Origin: an uncultured Flavobacteriales bacterium
GTDB taxonomy: Bacteria; Bacteroidota; Bacteroidia; Flavobacteriales; Crocinitomicaceae
Reading direction: 5' to 3'
Assembly (NCBI GenBank): GCA_946478775.1
Contig: CAMLDR010000050.1
Span: forward strand, 1-24,474
Length of the DNA stretch: 24,474 nt
Shown here: one piece after another, positions 22,215 through 24,474 of the stretch
How positions within the stretch are numbered: position 1 is the stretch's first letter
Layout of the letters: each line of letters starts with the position of its first letter
Position numbers and translations under genes: made by a program
Notes under the pieces: generated by a model
Told to the model about the DNA's origin: nothing
The model's input: the letters and a program-made list of their open reading frames with translations, nothing else
Databases searched by the model: none

Positions 22215-23645
22215 ATGAAAAAACTGCTCATACTCGCATCCGCCTGGTTATTGTTACAACCTGCATTTTCACAAAATACGATCGCCTTTCAATTTAAGGT
22301 TAGTAAACCGTATTGCATCGTGAATTTTTTGGAAACAGCAGCACATCGCCATGGTATATCTTCTACACTGGAACAATTCATCACCGAAAAAACAAAAGGC
22401 AATAACGAATTTGCCAAATTGATCAGCGATTACGATCAGGTGAAACTCGATTACAGTTTCAGAAGAGAAGAATTCCCTCAGAGCCGCCGACCGTCTCGCA
22501 CCACTTTTGATTTCATTGCGATCTCACTGGTTAGTTCTTCCACCATTTCTGAATTCAGGAATAAAATGTTGGGCATTTTGCCAAATAGCGAATTGCAAAA
22601 GTTAACTGAGATCATGCAGCGCGCAGAAATCCATTATGACCGCATCATTTGGAAGGATTACGAAGCAAAATTGAACCAGCAAAAGATCGCTTTGGAAAAA
22701 TATACTGCCCAATGCTCCGAATCATTTACAAAGATCAACCATTTCTATAATTCATTCTGGATTTCAGATATTCCTTTTACAGTAGCGCTTTATCCCATTC
22801 CGGGAGATAGTGGAAGCAGTGCGGCAAATCCTTATTCAAACAGTTTGTGTGTGGGAGTACTGACAGATGAAAAAGACTACATAGGACGTATTGGTGTGGT
22901 TTTGCACGAAATGTGTCACGTGTTGTATGATGAGCAGTCAAGCGGATTTCAGCATAAACTGGAAGGTTATTTCAATGAAAGTAAATCTCCTTATAAACAG
23001 TTCGCATACAATTTTATTGATGAAGGATTAGCTACCGCACTCGGAAATGGCTGGGCATACAACTATTTAAGCGGGAAACCGGACCCTGCAGACTGGTATA
23101 ACAACGAATACATCAACGGATTTGGAAAAGCACTTTACCCATTAGTCTCGGAATACCTTGCTGCTAACAAGCAGATAGACCAGGAATTTGTGAACCGGGC
23201 AATCGACCTTTTTGGAACAACATTCCCGAATTCGATTACTGATTACGGTATTTTGCTCAATCGTGTTTCAATTTACGGGGATTCCGATACGGATGGCGGT
23301 ATAGGAGAAATGATGGATTTGATCGGCCATTATTTCCATTTAACGCATATTGGTTTTTCATCTCCGCTTTTGGATTCTCATTCTTTAGAAAGTCTGGAAA
23401 CAAATTCACAAACCCAATTGGTAATCATTGACCGGAATCAAGAAGCAGCGTTCCAAGCAATGAAGAAAATCTTTCCGGAACTATCCAAAGTGAAATTCGA
23501 ATCCAATAAAATTTACGCCTTTTTCGACAAGAAGAAAAGACCGATTATTCTATTGAATGTAAGTGATCAGTTGAACCTGGATTTATTGCTCAAAGAAATG
23601 CAGGAGAAGAAATATTTCGACCGGACAAACATCATCCAAAACTAA
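22215..23645 (+). CDS. secreted HExxH metallopeptidase-like protein
   Basis: A 476-residue protein with a cleavable signal peptide (1-20, ending PAFSQ). It carries the zinc-binding motif HEMCH (His231, Glu232, His235) in IGVVLHEMCHVLYDE, and a downstream FIDEGLATALG in which Glu270 would be the third ligand. The spacing of 35 residues and the ExxxA pattern are those of gluzincin peptidases. The N-terminal 200 residues are helix-rich, and the C-terminal part after about 370 contains alternating beta/helix segments of unknown type. No known peptidase subfamily is recognised. It starts 16 bases after the preceding lipoprotein gene and is followed by a strong terminator, so it is likely the last gene of that operon. 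It should act in the periplasm or outside. Confidence 0.75.
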   Translation: MKKLLILASAWLLLQPAFSQNTIAFQFKVSKPYCIVNFLETAAHRHGISSTLEQFITEKTKGNNEFAKLISDYDQVKLDYSFRREEFPQSRRPSRTTFDFIAISLVSSSTISEFRNKMLGILPNSELQKLTEIMQRAEIHYDRIIWKDYEAKLNQQKIALEKYTAQCSESFTKINHFYNSFWISDIPFTVALYPIPGDSGSSAANPYSNSLCVGVLTDEKDYIGRIGVVLHEMCHVLYDEQSSGFQHKLEGYFNESKSPYKQFAYNFIDEGLATALGNGWAYNYLSGKPDPADWYNNEYINGFGKALYPLVSEYLAANKQIDQEFVNRAIDLFGTTFPNSITDYGILLNRVSIYGDSDTDGGIGEMMDLIGHYFHLTHIGFSSPLLDSHSLESLETNSQTQLVIIDRNQEAAFQAMKKIFPELSKVKFESNKIYAFFDKKKRPIILLNVSDQLNLDLLLKEMQEKKYFDRTNIIQN

Positions 23646-23658
23646 AGCATTTGCAGAC

Positions 23659-23700
23659 AAAACAGTAGGAGTGTAAAATTTTCCGCCCTACTGTTTTCTA
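23659..23700 (+). terminator. rho-independent-type terminator after the metallopeptidase gene
   Basis: AAAACAGTAGG (23659-23669) pairs perfectly with CCTACTGTTTT (23687-23697), an 11-bp stem with a 17-base loop that itself holds AAAATTTT. A T-rich tail follows. It lies 14 bases after the stop codon at 23645. Confidence 0.75.
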
Positions 23701-23718
23701 AAAGGACCTCAGACTCAA

Positions 23719-23760
23719 ATTTGGAATTCGGCATTGGTAATTCGTAATTCGGTGTTAATA
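23719..23760. repeat. AATTCGGCATTGG / AATTCGTAATTCGG intergenic repeat
   Basis: GGAATTCGGCATTGG and TAATTCGTAATTCGG are near copies of one unit in the same direction. I recall such GAATTACGAATT-type strings as common filler between Bacteroidota genes. The open frame running back across it on the minus strand (23642-23860) has no gene-like features. Confidence 0.45.
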
Positions 23761-23782
23761 ACTCCGTAAAAAACAAAATCGG

Positions 23783-23817
23783 TTTTGTAAGATTCCGGAT
23801 TAATTTCCCTAAATTTG
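23783..23817 (+). promoter_or_regulatory. promoter of carB (TTTTG-22-TAAATTTG)
   Basis: A -33-like TTTTG (23783-23787) and an exact -7 box TAAATTTG (23810-23817) are separated by 22 bases, within the Bacteroidota range. A leader of about 80 bases precedes the ATG at 23907, longer than for most genes here. It could hold regulation, but I see no clear attenuator or riboswitch. Confidence 0.6.
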
Positions 23818-23906
23818 CGCTCAATTTGTAGTATAGGTAGAGCCATTTACCGTGTTGCAAAGATTAATAACAATTAATTACAAATTGAACTCTTAAAAAG
23901 CGCATA

Positions 23907-24474
23907 ATGCCGAAAAACAATTCCATTAAGTCCGTACTAATCATCGGTTCAGGTCCCATCGTTATTGGTCAAGCATGTGAATTCGATTACTCAGGTTCTC
24001 AAGCCGCCCGCTCGCTTCGCGAAGAAGGTATTGAAGTAACATTGATCAACTCGAATCCGGCTACGATCATGACAGACAAAGTTGTTGCTGATAACGTCTA
24101 TCTTCAGCCGCTTGAACCGGAAAGCATCATCGAGATCCTGAAAAATCATAAAATCGATGCAGTACTACCTACGATGGGAGGTCAAACGGGTCTCAATCTC
24201 GCTATCAAATGCGATGAAATGGGAATCTGGGAAGATTACGGTGTGAAAATCATTGGGGTTGACATCGCTGCTATCGAAATTACAGAAAACAGGGAAGCTT
24301 TCCGTGAATTGATGGGCAAAATTGATGTGGGAATGGCTCCGCAAGCTACTGCTAAATCATTCCTTGAAGGAAAAGAAATTGCACAGGACTTCGGGTTCCC
24401 GCTTTGTATCCGTCCTTCCTATACCTTGGGAGGTTCCGGTGCATCCATCGTACACGATCCGAAAGAATTCGACG
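23907..24474 (+). CDS. carB: carbamoyl-phosphate synthase large subunit, 5' part (truncated by window end)
   Basis: The first 189 residues of a protein expected to be about 940-1070 residues long. It starts MPKNNSIKSVLIIGSGPIVIGQACEFDYSG, followed by VTLINSNPATIMTD (45-57) and AVLPTMGGQTGLNLA (85-99), then LCIRPSYTLGGSGASIV. These are the classic CarB N-terminal blocks of the first carboxyphosphate-forming ATP-grasp half. The enzyme uses ammonia from CarA glutaminase, bicarbonate and two ATP to make carbamoyl phosphate for pyrimidines and arginine. The open frame continues past the window edge, so the absence of a stop is due only to truncation. No carA is next to it on the left. A good promoter lies 90 bases upstream. 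Confidence 0.97.
   Translation, partial: MPKNNSIKSVLIIGSGPIVIGQACEFDYSGSQAARSLREEGIEVTLINSNPATIMTDKVVADNVYLQPLEPESIIEILKNHKIDAVLPTMGGQTGLNLAIKCDEMGIWEDYGVKIIGVDIAAIEITENREAFRELMGKIDVGMAPQATAKSFLEGKEIAQDFGFPLCIRPSYTLGGSGASIVHDPKEFD

Noticed and set aside
23642..23860. Minus-strand open frame of 72 codons after the metallopeptidase gene
   Set aside because: It crosses a terminator hairpin, an intergenic AATTCG repeat and the carB promoter; the product has no gene-like features.

Overview
The window looks like chromosomal DNA of a Bacteroidota bacterium, most likely from the Flavobacteriales (a Fluviicola/Crocinitomicaceae-like genome is possible, but the genus cannot be fixed by eye). The evidence is moderate-to-low GC, Bacteroidota-type promoters (TTG, about 18-22 bp, then TAnnTTTG), scarcity of Shine-Dalgarno sequences, and families typical of the phylum: a pRiA4b ORF-3-like protein, a TraB/GumN lipid-anchored neighbourhood, a YcxB-like protein, and a SpoIIE phosphatase with a membrane sensor half. 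No rRNA, tRNA, CRISPR array, insertion sequence or phage gene was seen. No gene-free stretch exceeds about 260 bases.

Layout. Positions 1-235 hold a divergent promoter region, then a secreted beta-barrel-like protein (236-1135). A tight minus-strand operon follows: methyltransferase, TraB/GumN, FKBP lipoprotein (1132-3155). Next, also on the minus strand, come a pRiA4b ORF-3-like acidic protein, a CCA-adding-type tRNA nucleotidyltransferase, a Sua5/YrdC threonylcarbamoyl-AMP synthase and a winged-helix regulator (3232-6263). Facing these on the plus strand is an OmpR-type two-component system (6505-8552). It is followed by a small operon (8646-9586: UspA-like protein and lipocalin-like protein) and a YoaK/DUF1275 membrane protein (9666-10478). 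The small operon's promoter carries four 11-bp tandem repeats, which look like a binding site for the neighbouring response regulator.

From 10479 to 18508 most genes are on the minus strand: trmD, a small membrane-anchored protein, an EamA transporter, a SpoIIE phosphatase, a YcxB-like protein, a NPPW methyltransferase coupled to murQ, and a PyrR-like phosphoribosyltransferase. A tiny Cys-rich secreted protein (11666) is the plus-strand exception. From 18669 to the right end all genes are on the plus strand: a K+ channel, a bestrophin, a DUF1877 protein, an apparently frameshifted two-helix membrane protein, a lipoprotein resembling a catalytically dead penicillin-binding transpeptidase, a secreted HExxH metallopeptidase, and the start of carB.

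Two features run through the window. First, several promoter -7 boxes lie only 5-8 bases from the ATG, suggesting leaderless or near-leaderless mRNAs. Second, AT-rich intergenic repeats built from AATTGAAAA or GTTCAAAA units, often as facing arms, fill many gaps and supply the stop codons or last residues of several genes. The best candidates for something new are the response-regulator repeat array with its small operon, and the 20458-23645 cluster with its hidden frameshifted gene and pseudo-transpeptidase.
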